Notes: generated by a model not told the origin, from the sequence alone. Shown: positions 8,921 through 17,808, counted from the first letter of the stretch. The stretch: 47,553 nucleotides of DNA from Okeania sp. KiyG1 (GCF_014132355.1 NZ_BLZO01000038.1:1-47553), one strand, 5' to 3'. Made by a program: numbers and translations.

Positions 8921-9962
8921 GTGGTAGAACCTCCTCAGGGAATATAAAGTTTTGATGTGGTTGGTCTTGAGGTGCCATCCATGCTCGGATACCCTCGTTC
9001 AACAAAATGTTTTTGGTATAAAATGTTTCAAACTCTGGGTCTTCTGCTGCCCGTAATTCTTGGGATACGAAGTCATAAGCTCGTAGGTTTAATCCTAACC
9101 CTACCACACCTATGGCACTCATCCACAATCCTGTTACTGGTACGAACAACATGAAGAAGTGTAACCAACGTTTGTTTGAAAATGCTATTCCGAAGATTTG
9201 TGACCAGAAACGGTTCGCTGTCACCATGGAATATGTTTCTTCTGATTGAGTAGGCTCAAATGCACGGAATGTATTGGCCTGTTCGCTATCTTGGAACAAA
9301 GTATTTTCTACTGTTGCTCCATGAATTGCGCATAATAATGCTCCTCCTAAGATTCCCGCTACTCCCATCATGTGGAATGGGTTTAATGTCCAGTTATGGA
9401 ACCCTTGGAAAAATAAGATGAATCGGAAGATTCCTGCTACTCCAAAGCTTGGTGCAAAGAACCAGCTTGATTGACCCAATGGGTACATTAAGAATACACT
9501 CACAAATACTGCTATTGGACCTGTGAAGGCAATGGCGTTATAAGGACGTATTCCTACCAAACGGGCAATTTCAATCTGACGTAGGCAGAAACCAATCAGA
9601 GCGAATGCACCATGAAGGGCTGTGAATGACCACAAACCACCGATTTGACACCAACGAGCAAAGTCTCCTTGAGCCTCTGGACCCCAGAGGAATAGTATGG
9701 AATGTCCCATGCTGTTGGCGGGGCTGCTGACGGCTACGGTGAGGAAGTTACAGCCTTCTAAGTAAGAACTGGCTAACCCGTGGGTATACCAGGAAGTGAC
9801 AAAGGTGGTTCCAGTTAACCATGCTCCAATGGCGAGGAAAGCACATGGGAACAAGAGTATACCAGACCAGCCTACAAATACGAAGCGATCGCGTTTCAGC
9901 CAGTCATCTAGGACATCAAATGGTCCTCTTTGACTCTGCGGGCGTCCGACTGCTACAGTCAT
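8904..9962 (-). CDS. psbD: Photosystem II reaction centre protein D2
   Basis: The 352-residue D2 protein forms the PSII reaction-centre heterodimer with D1 and binds P680 chlorophyll, pheophytin, the non-haem iron and QA. Visible blocks include [17 protein letters not shown] (region of redox Tyr-D), [20 protein letters not shown] (chlorophyll and iron/QA histidines) and [20 protein letters not shown] at the end. Its length equals the family norm. The 3' end overlaps psbC by 17 bp, the arrangement of psbDI/psbC operons. An AGAGGA sequence precedes the ATG. Only 27 bp of native sequence remain before the end of a degraded IS element, so the promoter is either inside that relic or beyond it. Confidence 0.98.
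   Translation of the reverse strand: MTVAVGRPQSQRGPFDVLDDWLKRDRFVFVGWSGILLFPCAFLAIGAWLTGTTFVTSWYTHGLASSYLEGCNFLTVAVSSPANSMGHSILFLWGPEAQGDFARWCQIGGLWSFTALHGAFALIGFCLRQIEIARLVGIRPYNAIAFTGPIAVFVSVFLMYPLGQSSWFFAPSFGVAGIFRFILFFQGFHNWTLNPFHMMGVAGILGGALLCAIHGATVENTLFQDSEQANTFRAFEPTQSEETYSMVTANRFWSQIFGIAFSNKRWLHFFMLFVPVTGLWMSAIGVVGLGLNLRAYDFVSQELRAAEDPEFETFYTKNILLNEGIRAWMAPQDQPHQNFIFPEEVLPRGNAL
8930..8936 (-). promoter_or_regulatory. psbC ribosome binding site inside psbD
   Basis: GAGGAGG on the minus strand lies 9 nt before the GTG start of psbC and inside the last codons of psbD. It decides the GTG start over the internal ATG codons (MMGGRD) and allows independent initiation in the overlap. Confidence 0.85.
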
Positions 9963-9989
9963 AACTACTTTTATATCCTCTTGCTTTTA

Positions 9990-10420
9990 TTGACATACTC
10001 CCGACGTTGCGCTTACGCGACACTGCGGGATTCTTCAACTCGCAAAGGAGTTGCTGTTTATACAGAGGTGATGCCTTCCCCCTGTTTTTTCTATGTTCCG
10101 TTCTACTAAACTTACCCAAACGACCCATACACGTTCGCATAGGTTTTGGAGCTAGCTTCCTGCTTCTGTGAGAACCACTGACCGCAGTCTGTAACTTATT
10201 CTCTCCACAGGCTTAAATTCGCTTGGAACTCAAGCTACTTATACACATAGTTTTTCAGGTTGACAGCAGCATTAAAATCTCTATCAGCCTCAAAACCACA
10301 TTCACTACACTCATAAGTCCTCAAGTGCAATGGCATTTTCTGTTGATGTCCACAGTTTGAACATATTTGAGAACTTGGATAATACCTATCCCCTTCGGGA
10401 GAGTGCGGGACTTCCCGCTG
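9990..10420 (-). mobile_element. Decayed IS605/TnpB element upstream of psbD
   Basis: The right end on the minus strand reads GAATCCCGC...CGGGAGTATGTCAA, a hairpin followed by TCAA at 9993-9990. The intact element at 44653 ends in the same way (CGGGGAGTATGTCAA). The relic holds the last third of a tnpB with frameshifts; the far end is not defined and lies near the GC-rich palindrome at 10391-10420. The stretch 10421-10700 up to ycf4 has no gene, only AT-rich sequence and two AACAGGGAACA repeats. Confidence 0.75.
10100..10400 (-). pseudogene. tnpB C-terminal remnant
   Basis: Minus-strand translation from about 10396 gives YYPSSQICSNCGHQQKMPLH, then TYECSECGFEADRDFNAAVN and LKNYVYK before a stop at 10235. 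These are the TnpB zinc ribbon (two CxxC) and the last RuvC Asp (DRDFNAA). After a frameshift, ACGENKLQTAVSGSHRSRK continues the usual TnpB tail. Everything N-terminal, including the first catalytic Asp and the Glu, is missing. It is non-functional. Confidence 0.8.
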
Positions 10421-10700
10421 TTTTTATTAAAAAGTTTGCTTCTTTAAGCAAGTTAACATAAGTATATATATATTTAATAAATTTTGCAATTATCTTTTTC
10501 AGTAGCTTAAATAAATTTAAGCTTTTCTTTATATTTTAGATAATAATATATTTTGGCTCTAAAAAATTTTATAGCAGGGAACAGGGAACACCTGAACAGG
10601 GAACAGTGGGAAAAGCTTTACAGTTCATCATTAACTATAAGTCAAATACCAACTCGTTCCTTGCTATAAAATGGAAAATTATGTAATAGGATGAGGATTT

Positions 10701-11264
10701 ATGACTACTCAAACTTTGATAGGCGATCGCTTACTGCGTAAAGAAATTATAGGGTCTCGTCGTCTCAGTAATTACTTCTGGGCTGTAATTGTCAGTATGG
10801 GAGGTATTGGTTTCCTCTTATCAGGGATATCTAGCTACCTCAAAGTTAATCTATTATTTGTTGCTGACCCTAGCCAACTTAATTTCTTACCCCAGGGAAT
10901 AGCTATGGGATTTTATGGTGTCCTTGGTACACTGTATGGACTTTTTTTGTGGTTAACTATTATTTGGGACATTGGTGGTGGCTACAATGAGTATAACCAA
11001 GAAAAAGGCCAGGTGATGATTTTTCGCTGGGGATTTCCCGGTAAGAATCGTAAAGTAGAATTTAGTTGTCCTATTGAAAATGTGCAATCTATTAAAGTAG
11101 ATATAAAAGAAGGTCTCAATCCCCGTAGAGCTATATATCTTCGTCTCAAAGACAGTCGGCAAATTCCCCTGACCCGTGTAGGTCAGCCATTGGCCTTGTC
11201 AACATTAGAAAATGAAGCGGCTCAACTGGCAAAGTTTCTTCAAGTTCCTTTGGAAGGGCTATAG
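10701..11264 (+). CDS. ycf4: Photosystem I assembly protein Ycf4
   Basis: The 187-residue thylakoid membrane protein acts as a scaffold in photosystem I assembly. It has the family layout: an N-terminal soluble segment (ending GSRRLSNYFWA), two membrane helices (about 25-45 and 66-88, GFYGVLGTLYGLFLWLTI) and a soluble C-terminal domain with YNEYNQEKGQVMIFRWGFPG and the conserved SIKVDIKEGLNPRR. Length agrees with the family. A GGATGAGGA sequence 5 nt upstream supports the ATG. It is divergent from psbD and separated by the IS relic, so it has its own promoter, which I could not pin down. Confidence 0.95.
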   Translation: MTTQTLIGDRLLRKEIIGSRRLSNYFWAVIVSMGGIGFLLSGISSYLKVNLLFVADPSQLNFLPQGIAMGFYGVLGTLYGLFLWLTIIWDIGGGYNEYNQEKGQVMIFRWGFPGKNRKVEFSCPIENVQSIKVDIKEGLNPRRAIYLRLKDSRQIPLTRVGQPLALSTLENEAAQLAKFLQVPLEGL

Positions 11265-11302
11265 TAGAAGTCAGACCGTTTCACTGAAGTCAAAAGTCAA
11301 AA

Positions 11303-11543
11303 GTCAAAAGTCAAAAGTTAGAAGTTAGAAGTTAGAAGTTATATTTGATCGACTAAAAACTTTGATCGGACTATAGTTTCGGGCAATTATTTGACATTTA
11401 AAGTTGGAAACTATTACTCAACTCAAAAGTCAAAAGTCAAAAGTTAGAAGTTAGAAGTTATATTTGATCGACTAAAAACTTTGATCGGACTATAGTTTCG
11501 GGCAATTATTTGACATTTTAAAGTTGGAAACTATTACTCAACT
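11303..11543. repeat. Two direct copies of a ~120-bp unit after ycf4
   Basis: Two nearly identical units (about 11303-11423 and 11424-11543) each begin with AAAAGTC and GAAGTTA heptamer runs and continue with TTTGATCGACTAAAAACTTT and a shared tail. The second differs by one extra T in a T-run. Further on, 11675-11701 is a CCCTATT heptamer run. No gene is visible between 11265 and 12310. Confidence 0.8.
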
Positions 11544-11824
11544 CAAAAGTCAAAAGAAGTAATCTCTAACTAGACATAGACGTGAAAATAAACTTGCCCT
11601 TTAGTTGCTATAAACTAGAGTGTAATAACTCAAAAAATCATTTTCCGTGTTTTTTTCCTAAAAAAATCTTCCCTATTCCCTATTCCCTATTCCCTATTCC
11701 CTTCTTTATGAAATGCCTAGCGTTGCGTCAGTCAAACAAGAATCTCCCATTATAGTTTTTAATTTATAGCAATGTGCGCTGGCTTATGTACAAATTGCAG
11801 GAATTGTCCAATAGCTAAAAGTCT

Positions 11825-12080
11825 TATAGAACCCCTGAGTGGATCTTTGGACGCGGTATGTGCTTTTGGCTTCCGTCCTCAGTCTGAGCGAGCCAGTGGA
11901 AATTCAGGAACGAGAATAGGGGAGGCCAGCGGATGGGACCCCGCGTCGCCCAATAGCACACCTGGTAGCTTCCCTTGCAGGTAGAAAAATACTCCCATCT
12001 CCCCATCTCCCCATCTCCCCATCCCCCATCCCCCCATCTCCTCCTCTATTTTTAAATAGATACCACTCAGGGGTTCTATA
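11825..12080. mobile_element. MITE-like element with 18-bp perfect inverted ends
   Basis: TATAGAACCCCTGAGTGG (11825-11842) and its exact reverse complement (12063-12080) bound 256 bp of non-coding sequence rich in CCCCATCT repeats. Flanks are TATA-like, so the duplication length cannot be resolved. No reading frame inside looks real. Confidence 0.65.
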
Positions 12081-12145
12081 TTATTCCAACGGAGATGCTG
12101 CGCAAACAGCTTTTTATTTCCCCTATTGCCTGTTGCCTCACAGGA

Positions 12146-12244
12146 GTGCGCATTCCCTCTCTTGGTCAGCATTCCGCAAGCGAGCTGGCGTCGTCGCGGG
12201 GTCTGACCGCTTGCGTCTGTCGCACCCTGCGGGGTCGCACCGCT
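12146..12244. repeat. GC-rich dispersed repeat, left arm
   Basis: This ~99-bp GC-rich sequence is the near-exact reverse complement of 13101-13198, so the pair brackets the cyclophilin gene. A shortened ~47-bp version sits inside the tnpB gene at 45664-45710. It contains internal palindromes (GCGAGC..GCTCGC-like). Confidence 0.8.
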
Positions 12245-12310
12245 GTTGCCTGTTGCCTGCGCGCAGCACTATAACGATGAGAGTATGAAAAAATCAACAT
12301 TGAATTGTGA

Positions 12311-13069
12311 GTGAAAATGCAAAGAAAAATTAGCCAGTTGTTATTGTCATTAATCATAGTAGTAACTTTGTTGGTTACAGGATGTACTGCCACCTCTGTT
12401 CCTAGTACGGAAGTTTCGACCCTATCAAGTCAAACAACATTAGATGCTAAGTACAACAGTTTACCTCAGCTTAACGGTAAAGCAACAGTAGTAATGACTG
12501 TGAATTCTTCTCCTATTACCATAGAAGTCGATGGTACAAATGCTCCGGTCACAGCAGGTAACTTTATTGATTTAGTTGAAAAAGGGGTTTATGATGGGTT
12601 AGTATTTCACCGAGTAGTGCGCGAACCTCAACCTTTTGTGGTTCAGGGTGGCGACCCTCAAAGTAAAAACCTCAATATACCCTTAAGTAATTTAGGTACA
12701 GGAGGTTTTATAGACCCCACAACCTCTAGAGAACGTTACATTCCTCTGGAAATTAAACCTCAAGATGCTTCTGAACCAGTTTACAGTAACACTTTAGAAG
12801 AAGCTGGTATTGCGCAACCACCTGTTTTGCCTCATACAAGAGGTGCTGTAGCTATGGCTCGTTCTCAATTTCCTGACTCTGCTTCATCCCAATTCTATTT
12901 TACTTTAACTGACCTGCCATTCTTGAATGGTAACTATGCAGTATTTGGGTATGTGACACAAGGGATGAAAGAAGTTGTTGATAATATTGAAGCTGGCGAT
13001 CGCATTGAGTCAGCTAAAGTTGTTGAAGGTCTGGAAAACTTAACTATACCCAATAGCAGCGAATCTTAA
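12311..13069 (+). CDS. Cyclophilin-type peptidyl-prolyl isomerase, lipoprotein
   Basis: The 252-residue protein carries a lipoprotein signal ([17 protein letters not shown] then lipobox TGC at about residues 24-26), so it is probably membrane-anchored at the periplasmic or lumenal side. The cyclophilin domain spans about 55-250: LVFHRVV (FHR active-site block), [16 protein letters not shown] and [22 protein letters not shown]. Cyclophilins isomerise X-Pro peptide bonds during folding. The start could be GTG at 12311 or ATG at 12317; the ATG is more likely. The gene is enclosed by an inverted pair of GC-rich repeats. Confidence 0.9.
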   Translation: MKMQRKISQLLLSLIIVVTLLVTGCTATSVPSTEVSTLSSQTTLDAKYNSLPQLNGKATVVMTVNSSPITIEVDGTNAPVTAGNFIDLVEKGVYDGLVFHRVVREPQPFVVQGGDPQSKNLNIPLSNLGTGGFIDPTTSRERYIPLEIKPQDASEPVYSNTLEEAGIAQPPVLPHTRGAVAMARSQFPDSASSQFYFTLTDLPFLNGNYAVFGYVTQGMKEVVDNIEAGDRIESAKVVEGLENLTIPNSSES

Positions 13070-13100
13070 AGAAGTCAGAAGTCAGAAGTCAGAAGTCAGA

Positions 13101-13198
13101 AGCGGTGCGACCCCGCGTCGGCGACAGACGCAAGCGGTCAGACCCCGCGACGACGCCAGCTCGCTTGCGGAATGCTGACCAAGAGAGGGAACGCGCAC
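13101..13198. repeat. GC-rich dispersed repeat, right arm
   Basis: This is the reverse complement of 12146-12244 with few differences. It follows a GAAGTCA heptamer run directly after the cyclophilin stop. The pair could form a long inverted repeat around one gene, or invert it by recombination. Confidence 0.8.
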
Positions 13199-13300
13199 CA
13201 AGAGAGTCAGAAGTTATTTTTGTAACGGGGACTTGAGCTCCAAAAATATTTCGCCAATCAAGGCGGGGTTTTAGACCCTTATTATTTTGATAACTTAATT

Positions 13301-14449
13301 GTGGAAGTTGTAGTTACGGGTATCGGTCTCACTTCTGCCTTGGGGAACCTCGGTCAAAGTTGGGAAAAACTGTTGGAAGGTAAGTCTGCTATTGAGTTAC
13401 ATCAACCTTTTGCAGAGTTACCTCCCCTACCTTTGGGTTTAATAAATTTTCAACCTGTTAATTTAACTCAGTTAACTAAGGAAGTCGTAGAAACTGCTAT
13501 CAAATCTTCAGGTTTAACACTGCCCTTACCTGAATGTGGTGTAGTCATCGGTTCTAGTCGTGGCTATCAAGGATTGCTAGAAAAGTTGGCAAAAAAGCAG
13601 CTTATTGGAGATGGTCAGCAAAACGATCTGGAAAAAAATGACACTTCATTTATTAATTTGTTGCCCCATCAACCTGCTATTTTTGCTGCGAGTCAGATAG
13701 GTGCAAAGGGTACTGTTTTAGCTCCGATGGCTGCTTGTGCGACGGGGATATGGGCGATCGCTCGTGCTGTGGAGTTAATAGAAACGGGTCAATGTCAACA
13801 GGCGATCGCGGGTGCTGTGGAATCTCCTATTACACCTCTGAGTATAGCAGGATTTAGAAAAATGGGAGCTTTGGCTCAAACGGGTGCTTGTCCTTTTGAC
13901 CGCTGTCGGGAGGGGTTGGTTTTGGGGGAAGGAGCTGCTGTTTTGGTATTAGAGTCTGCTGAATTTGCACGACAAAGAGCAGCTAAAATTTATGGTCAAA
14001 TTCGGAGTTTTGGTTTGACAAATGATGCAAGTTATGGTAATGCACCGGATTTGAGTGGCAAAAGTGCAATGTTGGCGATCGCTCAATGTTTGGAAAGAAG
14101 CGGTTTATCTGCTGGAGATATTGACTATGTTCATGCTCATGGAACGGCAACTCAATTAAACGATCGCCATGAAGCTAATTTAATTGAGCAAATTTTTCCC
14201 CAGGGAGTGGCAGTTAGTTCGACAAAGGGAGCGACGGGTCATACATTGGGAGCATCTGGAGCATTGGGGGCAGCATTTTGTTTGATGGCGATCGAGCATC
14301 AGATTTTACCTCCCTGTGTGGGATTAGATGAGGCAGAATTTGATTTAGACTTGGTTAGGTATGGTCGTGAGTCTGAGGTGGAAAATGTTTTGTGTTTGAG
14401 TTTTGGGTTTGGTGGGCAAAATGCAGCGTTGGTTTTGAGTGGGGTTTAG
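13301..14449 (+). CDS. Beta-ketoacyl-ACP synthase (FabF-like)
   Basis: The 382-residue thiolase-fold condensing enzyme has the Cys-His-His triad: Cys146 in PMAACATGIWA, His280 in VHAHGTATQLND and His314 in SSTKGATGHTLGAS, followed by the C-terminal glycine loop LSFGFGGQNAAL. It would condense malonyl-ACP with an acyl-ACP in fatty-acid or lipid synthesis. It is shorter than canonical FabF (about 410), like a second cyanobacterial ketosynthase type. The start is GTG at 13301 (VEVVVTGIGLTSALG), where the family begins. Several HIP1 octamers lie in the gene. Its last 80 codons are duplicated at 17566. Confidence 0.9.
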   Translation: MEVVVTGIGLTSALGNLGQSWEKLLEGKSAIELHQPFAELPPLPLGLINFQPVNLTQLTKEVVETAIKSSGLTLPLPECGVVIGSSRGYQGLLEKLAKKQLIGDGQQNDLEKNDTSFINLLPHQPAIFAASQIGAKGTVLAPMAACATGIWAIARAVELIETGQCQQAIAGAVESPITPLSIAGFRKMGALAQTGACPFDRCREGLVLGEGAAVLVLESAEFARQRAAKIYGQIRSFGLTNDASYGNAPDLSGKSAMLAIAQCLERSGLSAGDIDYVHAHGTATQLNDRHEANLIEQIFPQGVAVSSTKGATGHTLGASGALGAAFCLMAIEHQILPPCVGLDEAEFDLDLVRYGRESEVENVLCLSFGFGGQNAALVLSGV

Positions 14450-14501
14450 CGATCGCTTTAGGAATTTGTTGTTAAAATAGGGAGTTATGAAGCATGGCAG
14501 T

Positions 14502-14518
14502 GGGAGCATCTTGCTCCC
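14502..14518 (+). terminator. Hairpin after the ketosynthase gene
   Basis: GGGAGCA-TCT-TGCTCCC forms a perfect 7-bp stem 52 bp after the stop, followed by a weak A-rich stretch. It may terminate or stabilise the transcript. A decayed MITE end (GCATTCCGCAGG...CTTAC, 14550-14571) follows. Confidence 0.5.
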
Positions 14519-14598
14519 TACAAAAAAATAGCTGACGGCTGTTAGCTCCGCATTCCGCAGGAAATACTTACCATATAATTATTCTTAAGGAGTCTGTA

Positions 14599-15162
14599 AT
14601 GTCTGTACAATTATTGCGACGACTATTTACTGTAGACGAGTATTATAAGCTGCTAGAAGCAGGAATATTAACTGAAGATGAACGAGTAGAACTAATACGA
14701 GGAGAAATTCTGAAAATGTCTCCTATTAGTCCTTCTCATGCAGGTTGTGTGAAACGTCTTGCCGAACTTTTCATTTTGGGTTTAGCAAAGACTGTTACTG
14801 TAGGAATTCAAGATCCTGTAAGATTGAACGATAATTCTGAACCAGAACCAGATATCGCTTTGCTGCAACGACGACCAGATTTTTATCGGACTCAACATCC
14901 TCAACCGGAAGATGTATTTCTCCTCATAGAAGTGGCAGATACAACAGTTAAATATGACAGAGAAGTAAAAATTCCCTTATATGCTGAGAATAATATTGTT
15001 GAAGTTTGGTTGGTGAATCTTCCTCAAAAATGTTTGGAAGTTTACCGACAACCTACAGGGAATGGTTATGAGAATGTGCAGACTTTTCAGAGCGGTGATA
15101 CTGTGACTATTCAAGCTTTGCCTAATGTAACTTTTACTGTTGATGAAATATTGGGAGATTGA
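14599..15162 (+). CDS. Uma2 family (DUF820) putative nuclease, copy 1
   Basis: The 187-residue Uma2/DUF820 protein has a PD-(D/E)XK-like fold: Glu31 and Glu36 in VELIRGE, Asp85 in EPEPDIALL, Glu111 in LLIEVADTTVKYD with Lys118, then YAENNIVEVWLVNL. The biological role of this very expanded cyanobacterial family is unknown; many neighbour mobile DNA. AAGGAG is 10 nt before the ATG. It differs from the other seven copies here at several positions (EPEPD not EPQPD, EVADTTVK not EVSDTTIK) and so is the most diverged. A DUF6883 tail and a broken DUF4926 gene follow directly. Confidence 0.85.
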   Translation: MSVQLLRRLFTVDEYYKLLEAGILTEDERVELIRGEILKMSPISPSHAGCVKRLAELFILGLAKTVTVGIQDPVRLNDNSEPEPDIALLQRRPDFYRTQHPQPEDVFLLIEVADTTVKYDREVKIPLYAENNIVEVWLVNLPQKCLEVYRQPTGNGYENVQTFQSGDTVTIQALPNVTFTVDEILGD

Positions 15163-15170
15163 TATAAATT

Positions 15171-15248
15171 TTGATAGTTGCTTGGATAATTCGTATAGGA
15201 GAAGATTTTCCTAGATTAACAAATTGTTATCCTGTTAGTAAGTTAGGT
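15171..15248 (+). pseudogene. DUF6883 C-terminal remnant
   Basis: The frame reads LIVAWIIRIGEDFPRLTNCY then PVSKLG, matching the last 25 residues of the DUF6883 proteins at 19398-19666 and 42150-42335. The original stop is lost (TGA to TTA), fusing it to the DUF4926 frame. The rest of the gene is absent. Confidence 0.75.
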
Positions 15249-15656
15249 ATGATTATGACTCAATTACAAGAATTATATCATGTCCGGTAGCATCGGTATT
15301 GTATAGCAAGAGTAGGGAACACCGGAGCTGGGAACAGGGAACAGTCAGGAATACCTAAGAGCAAGAAAAAAACTTAAATTTCTTGTAGATATTCACCTTT
15401 GGGTTTACACAAACGCGCCCCAGCGGACATGATATTAGATATAGTTGCATTAACTGAAGATAGACAAACAACTCATTTTGAAACAAGAGAACCCATTACT
15501 CTATATAAAGGACAAGTAGGAACAATTGTTATGGTATACGATAACAATGTTTTTGAAGTAGATTTTTCTGATAATGATGGAACAACTTATGCAATGGAAA
15601 CTATTTCAGGCGATCAACTAATGGTTACATTATTAATTGTAGAAGTTTTTGCTTAA
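15249..15656 (+). pseudogene. DUF4926 gene interrupted by a MITE
   Basis: The start MIMTQLQEL is separated from DIVALTEDRQTTHFETRE by a 159-bp element at 15276-15434. Removing the element and one TTA copy restores MTQLQELDIVALTEDRQTTH exactly as in the intact copies at 19670 and 42339. DUF4926 proteins are small (about 80 aa) and predicted beta-rich; they often follow DUF6883 genes and may be the antitoxin-like partner, which is inference. The C-terminus (MVTLLIVEVFA) also differs from the other copies, showing decay. Confidence 0.85.
15276..15434. mobile_element. MITE-like element C, inserted in a DUF4926 gene
   Basis: The left end TATCATGTCCGG and right end CGGACATGATA are inverted repeats, and TTA is duplicated at 15273-15275 and 15435-15437. 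The uninterrupted paralogues show the empty site (AATTAGATAT), so both ends and the duplication are certain. Confidence 0.92.
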
Positions 15657-15678
15657 GACTTGGAAAAACAATATCTCA

Positions 15679-15808
15679 TATAGAATCTGGTTATACAGTA
15701 TATGTGTATAATTCTATCCGCACTTTCTCGCCTTCAATCTGTCCACTTCCCCTTCTCCCCACACTTCCCACCCCCAAATATATGATAAGTATTCAACCGG
15801 ATTTGATA
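15679..15808. mobile_element. MITE-like element D (TCA duplication)
   Basis: TATAGAATCTGG at 15679 and CCGGATTTGATA ending at 15808 are imperfect inverted ends. TCA is duplicated at 15676-15678 and 15809-15811. The right end has AGTATTCAACCGG as in elements A and E. Confidence 0.75.
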
Positions 15809-15828
15809 TCAGGAGTCGCTCAATAACA

Positions 15829-15854
15829 AATCCCTCCAAATTAATGAAGGGATT
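15829..15854 (-). terminator. Hairpin downstream of the PEP-CTERM gene
   Basis: AATCCCT and AGGGATT (15829-15835 and 15848-15854) form a stem 25 bp after the stop of the minus-strand gene, extended by CAATAA/TTATTG. The T-run is on the opposite side, so termination is only probable. Confidence 0.5.
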
Positions 15855-15878
15855 ATTGTAATTTTTTATTGATGGTTT

Positions 15879-16697
15879 TTAGGAAATTTTTTCTAGTTCT
15901 TTTCCTGCATATTTAGAGGTCTTCAGTTTGCGCTTGAGGGTTGAGGTTGCGCCTAGTGTAGCGAGAGCTAGTAGACTGAAGATAGAAGAAGGTTCGGGAA
16001 TTTTATGATTCTCCATAACCATTGCTTCTCCTGAGTAAGTAACTGGATGCTCTGGATCTAATGGATCGCTTATTCCACCACTAGCAAATTGAAGTCCTAA
16101 TCCAAGCAATGCCTCACGTACTTCAGGATCGAAATCGATGTCAAAGAGCATAGTAAAAACTTCATTATCTCCTAGCGTAGGAGGGGTAAACGCTTCAACA
16201 TTTGCCCTAAAACCAAACCAGTTATCAGCATTATTAGAAATTGCTGAATAACCAATACTGGAATCTGGAGTAAACTCGTTATTAGCTAGTCCGTTGTCTA
16301 AAGAGGTGTCGCGTTCCATAGCAAAAATTGGATTGCCACCCATATCTACTAATTCTATAGATTCATTAGTTTTGGTATTTGTGATTGCAAATGTTACGTC
16401 ACTAACATCAAAGCTAGGTATTGAAGCAAGTATACTTTGTTGAGGATTTGTTTTGTCAAAGAGTGCTAGACCACATCCACAGTCAGTTGCTGTCGAAGGT
16501 GCAAATAGACCATTAAGTTGGACTCCAAATAAGGCAGCACCAGGATTTTCTGAGGAAAATTTAATCCAGGTTGGTGGTGGGTCTGGTGGCATATCCATTG
16601 GTGGAGGATCAAAAAATCCACAGGCAAAAGTTGGTTCAGCTATAAAAGCAAGAGCTGTTACAACAGAGATACTTGACCAGAATCGATTTTGACTCAT
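15879..16697 (-). CDS. PEP-CTERM sorted secreted protein
   Basis: The 272-residue protein has an N-terminal signal peptide (MSQNRFWSSISVVTALAFIA, cleavage near TFA) and a C-terminal PEP-CTERM tripartite signal: IPEPSS, hydrophobic IFSLLALATLGA, then basic KRKLK. Such proteins are recognised by an exosortase and placed on the cell surface or in the extracellular matrix. The mature region (about 27-230) is acidic, begins with a Pro-rich segment (PPPMDMPPDPPP) with Cys residues, and resembles no enzyme I know. The extension after the basic cluster (about 18 residues) is longer than usual. No exosortase gene lies in this window. Confidence 0.8.
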   Translation of the reverse strand: MSQNRFWSSISVVTALAFIAEPTFACGFFDPPPMDMPPDPPPTWIKFSSENPGAALFGVQLNGLFAPSTATDCGCGLALFDKTNPQQSILASIPSFDVSDVTFAITNTKTNESIELVDMGGNPIFAMERDTSLDNGLANNEFTPDSSIGYSAISNNADNWFGFRANVEAFTPPTLGDNEVFTMLFDIDFDPEVREALLGLGLQFASGGISDPLDPEHPVTYSGEAMVMENHKIPEPSSIFSLLALATLGATSTLKRKLKTSKYAGKELEKIS

Positions 16698-16865
16698 TTT
16701 ACTTAATCTTATTTCAGTTAATAATGTTTTCGCTTAAGAATAATTAAAAACAATCAAGTTTCCTTAATACTGAAAGCTGACTAGAATAATTAAATTTAAT
16801 TTCAGCTTTTTCTGACATCCATGATAATAATTTTATTTATTATTTATTAACTGGAAATCCTCTAA

Positions 16866-16993
16866 GATCATGTCCGGATAATTAGTGATAAAAAAACTTT
16901 TTCCTTCTCTTCTCCTTTCTTCCCTCCTGACTCCTGACTCCTAACTCCTGACTCCTCCGTCGTTTATTTATAACTGTTCAACCGGACATTATA
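16866..16993. mobile_element. MITE-like element E (TAA duplication)
   Basis: GATCATGTCCGG at 16866 and CCGGACATTATA ending at 16993 are near-inverted ends with TAA at 16863-16865 and 16994-16996. The interior has CTCCTGA heptamers. The rest of 16698-17562 is AT-rich and I see no gene in it. Confidence 0.75.
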
Positions 16994-17562
16994 TAACTCG
17001 ATCGATTTAAAATTATCTTTTCTTTGATTCCAAGTTAAGAATATTGAATACTAAAAAATAAAGCAATAGAAAATCCGGATATTTACTGAATCTTTATCTA
17101 GTAAATATATGTAAATATATGACTTTTTCTAATACGCCAAAACTACTAAAAAAACAATAGAATTTTCTATTTTCACACTAACTTTCAAATTAATATAATT
17201 ACTTATTAAGAAGACTTTTACAGATTTTTATGTTGAATACTTAGATGATCTATAGTCGTAATTTTAATCACAAAATAATATTTAGTTTTGTTTCGATCTG
17301 AAGAGGAAAAAACCGTATAATAACGGAAACACATTAGACTTATAAGTAAAATTTATAGTAAATTTACAGAGACACGAAGGTTTGTCTTCATCGAATCTTC
17401 ACAAAACTAGGCCACTGTAAACAAAATAGGCTGATGTTAATCTTGGAGATGGTAATTTTGACCCATGGAGATGGCCACCCTGATCATGGTAGAATAGCAA
17501 TTACTTTTGAGTTGTAGTAATTAGTTATTACTCTTGCTCTAACTCTAAAAATTTTTCCTCAC

Positions 17563-17808
17563 AAAGTGGCAGTTAGTTCGACAAAGGGAGCGACTGGTCA
17601 TACATTGGGGGTGTCTGGAGCATTGGGGGCAGCATTTTGTTTGATGGCGATCGAGCATCAGATTTTACCTCCCTGTGTAGGATTAAATGATCCAGAATTT
17701 GACTTAGACTTGGTGAGGTATGGTCGTGAGTCTCAGGTGGAAAATGTTTTATGTTTGAGTTTTGGGTTTGGTGGGCAAAATGCTGCGTTAGTTTTGAGTA
17801 GGGTTTAG
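17563..17808 (+). pseudogene. Duplicated C-terminal fragment of the FabF-like gene
   Basis: This encodes 80 residues almost identical to residues 303-382 of the ketosynthase at 13301 (VAVSSTKGATGHTLG with one Ala-to-Val change, same FGFGGQNAALVL end). It has the His of the GHTLG motif but no Cys or first His, so it cannot work. Similarity starts at about 17550 (AATTTTTCC) and stops at the stop codon. It shows that a segment carrying this 3' end was copied next to a DUF6883-DUF4926-Uma2 set. Confidence 0.85.

Noticed and set aside
9916-10140. A 74-aa minus-strand gene overlapping the psbD start
   Set aside because: It reads the degenerate tnpB tail and the IS end hairpin into psbD out of frame.
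16698-17562. Coding gene in the 0.86-kb spacer
   Set aside because: Stops are frequent in all frames, composition is very AT-rich, and the only structured part is MITE E.
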